This document shows positions 6,392-7,747 of a DNA stretch of 7,747 nt, one piece after another; the first letter of the stretch is position 1, and each line of letters begins with the position of its first letter. The stretch comes from Lachnospiraceae bacterium (GTDB taxonomy: Bacteria > Bacillota_A > Clostridia > Lachnospirales > Lachnospiraceae). The stretch spans positions 1-7,747 of the forward strand of contig JAFRYJ010000072.1 in NCBI GenBank assembly GCA_017437705.1, given 5' to 3'. The notes under the pieces were generated by a model. It searched no databases, was not told the DNA's origin, and worked only from the letters and a program-made list of their open reading frames with translations. The translations under genes and the position numbers were made by a program.

Positions 6392-7747
6392 TCATTTGAG
6401 GGACGCCCTTACAAATTCCCTGAACAGGGGATGCGGCCTGTTGGGCCTGGATTTGAACTCCGGGTGATACTGTACGCCCAGGAAGAAGGGATGATCCTCA
6501 AGCTCCACGGTCTCCACCAGCTGCCCGTCCGGCGACAGTCCCGAGATCACCAGTCCTGCGCCGCACAGCACGTCCCTGTAATCGTTATTGAATTCGTAGC
6601 GGTGTCTGTGACGTTCTCTTATCTCAGGGGCGCCGTAGCATCTCTGCATCAGCGAACCCTCTTTTATAATACAGGGATAGCTGCCCAGCCGCAAGGTGCC
6701 GCCCTTAGCAACATCATCCGACTGTCCGGGCATGAAATCGATGACCTTGTGCTCCGATGCGTTGTGGAATTCACCGGAGCAGGCGTCCTTTATCCCCGCC
6801 GCATTGCGGGCGAACTCGATAACGGCTATCTGCATGCCCAGGCAAAGCCCGAAATAAGGCACCTTTTCGGTCCTGGCGTACTGAGCGGCCAGGATCATGC
6901 CTTCTATGCCCCTGTCTCCGAATCCGCCGGGAACGATGATGCCGTTTATATCCTTCAGCCTTTCCCGGTAATTCTCCTCGTTCAGCTCCTCGGAATCGAT
7001 CCACTCTATGTGCACCTTTGTGTTAAGGGAGATGCCTGCGTGATTAAGGGCCTCAGCCACAGACAGGTACGCGTCGTGGAGCTGGATGTACTTGCCCACC
7101 AGCCCTATCCTTACCTCTCTGTCGATGCTGCGGATGTTGTCCACCAGCTCCTCCCATTCGGCAAGGTCCGGCTCCGGGGCGTCTATCCCCAGCTCCCTGC
7201 ACACAACGCCGGAGAATCCGGCTTTTTCCAGCATCAGGGGCGCCTCGTATATACTGGAGAGCGTCCTGTTTTCTATAACGCAGTCCTCCTTGACGTTGCA
7301 GAACATGGAGATCTTTTTCAGTATGCTCTCCTCCAGAGATTCGCTGCACCGGAGCACGATGATGTCCGGCTTGATGCCCATGCCCTGCAGCTCCCTTACG
7401 GAATGCTGTGTGGGCTTTGATTTATGTTCGTTGGACCCGTCCAGGTAAGGCACCAGCGTAACGTGTATGAAAAGACTGTTCTCCCTGCCGATCTCCAGGG
7501 ATATCTGCCTTACGGCCTCGATAAAGGGCTGGGACTCGATGTCGCCTATGGTGCCGCCGATCTCGGTTATTACTATATCGGCGTCGGTCTCCCGCCCCAC
7601 TCTGTAAACGAAGTCCTTTATCTCATTTGTGATATGCGGGATCACCTGCACGGTTGACCCCAGATACTCTCCGCGCCTTTCCTTGTTAAGCACATTCCAG
7701 TATACCTTTCCGGAGGTCAGATTTGAATACCTGTTCAGGTCTTCGTC
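6392..7747 (-). CDS. pyrG: CTP synthase, N-terminus beyond window (partial)
   Basis: The protein converts UTP, ATP and glutamine to CTP, the last step of de novo pyrimidine triphosphate synthesis in the cytosol. 451 residues are visible of a usual 530-545; the frame is open to the right edge and the missing part is the first 80-90 residues, including the ATP-binding P-loop. The visible frame begins DEDLNRYSNLTSGKVYW, then the synthase domain shows KERRGEYLGSTVQVIPHIT, the Mg-binding GGTIGDIES and the nucleotide-binding KSKPTQHSVREL. The glutamine amidotransferase half has PGGFGDRG (oxyanion loop), the nucleophile Cys in GLCLGM (codon 6842-6844), and His (6464-6466) and Glu (6458-6460) in QYHPEF. 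All catalytic residues seen are intact. A Met at 7693 (MLNKERR) is internal, not the start. The stop is TGA. The next gene follows after 43 nt with no terminator, so read-through into the glutamine-synthetase-like gene is likely. Confidence 0.97.
   Translation of the reverse strand, partial: DEDLNRYSNLTSGKVYWNVLNKERRGEYLGSTVQVIPHITNEIKDFVYRVGRETDADIVITEIGGTIGDIESQPFIEAVRQISLEIGRENSLFIHVTLVPYLDGSNEHKSKPTQHSVRELQGMGIKPDIIVLRCSESLEESILKKISMFCNVKEDCVIENRTLSSIYEAPLMLEKAGFSGVVCRELGIDAPEPDLAEWEELVDNIRSIDREVRIGLVGKYIQLHDAYLSVAEALNHAGISLNTKVHIEWIDSEELNEENYRERLKDINGIIVPGGFGDRGIEGMILAAQYARTEKVPYFGLCLGMQIAVIEFARNAAGIKDACSGEFHNASEHKVIDFMPGQSDDVAKGGTLRLGSYPCIIKEGSLMQRCYGAPEIRERHRHRYEFNNDYRDVLCGAGLVISGLSPDGQLVETVELEDHPFFLGVQYHPEFKSRPNRPHPLFREFVRASLK

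Noticed and set aside
6431..7420. Long plus-strand ORF of 329 codons opposite pyrG
   Set aside because: It is fully antisense to a clearly conserved CTP synthase with intact catalytic motifs. Its translation shows no recognisable domain and no good ribosome site.

Overview
All genes in this window lie on the minus strand, so transcription runs from right to left. The gene families, strong AGGAGG-type ribosome binding sites and a sigma-A-like promoter point to a Gram-positive anaerobe of the class Clostridia, probably Lachnospiraceae or a relative. The main clues are a DUF975 / CmpB-type membrane protein, a short glutamine synthetase paired with an ANTAR regulator, and a TIGR00266/AIM24 protein. 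This placement is inferred from gene content only. There are no RNA genes, CRISPR arrays, transposases or phage genes.

Right part (about 4530-7747), nitrogen and glutamine metabolism. pyrG (CTP synthase, whose N-terminus lies outside the window) is followed after 43 nt by a short type I glutamine-synthetase-like gene, and after 13 nt more by an ANTAR RNA-binding regulator with a pseudo-receiver domain. A hairpin just after the ANTAR stop codon probably ends this unit. PyrG consumes glutamine, the synthetase family makes it, and ANTAR proteins of this kind control nitrogen genes by antitermination, so the unit is thematically coherent. The synthetase is unusual: several catalytic positions that are near-invariant in the family are replaced.

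Middle (about 3057-4530). A MATE-family multidrug/Na+ antiporter gene is interrupted by one in-frame TAA about three quarters of the way along. The reading frame continues on both sides with no shift, so this is a nonsense mutation or a base-call error. A near-perfect inverted repeat lies just upstream of its ribosome binding site.

Left part (1-3072). A good promoter in the 3' end of the MATE gene drives a structured leader of about 90 nt, then an AIM24/TIGR00266 protein, a 621-residue DUF975 plus CmpB-like membrane protein, and a 63-residue very basic protein of unknown function. A strong intrinsic terminator at the left edge closes this unit.

The best candidates for a second look are the degenerate glutamine synthetase coupled to the ANTAR protein, the hairpin that could mask its ribosome binding site, the interrupted MATE gene and the structured AIM24 leader. 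I see no clear evidence of an entirely new multi-gene system.
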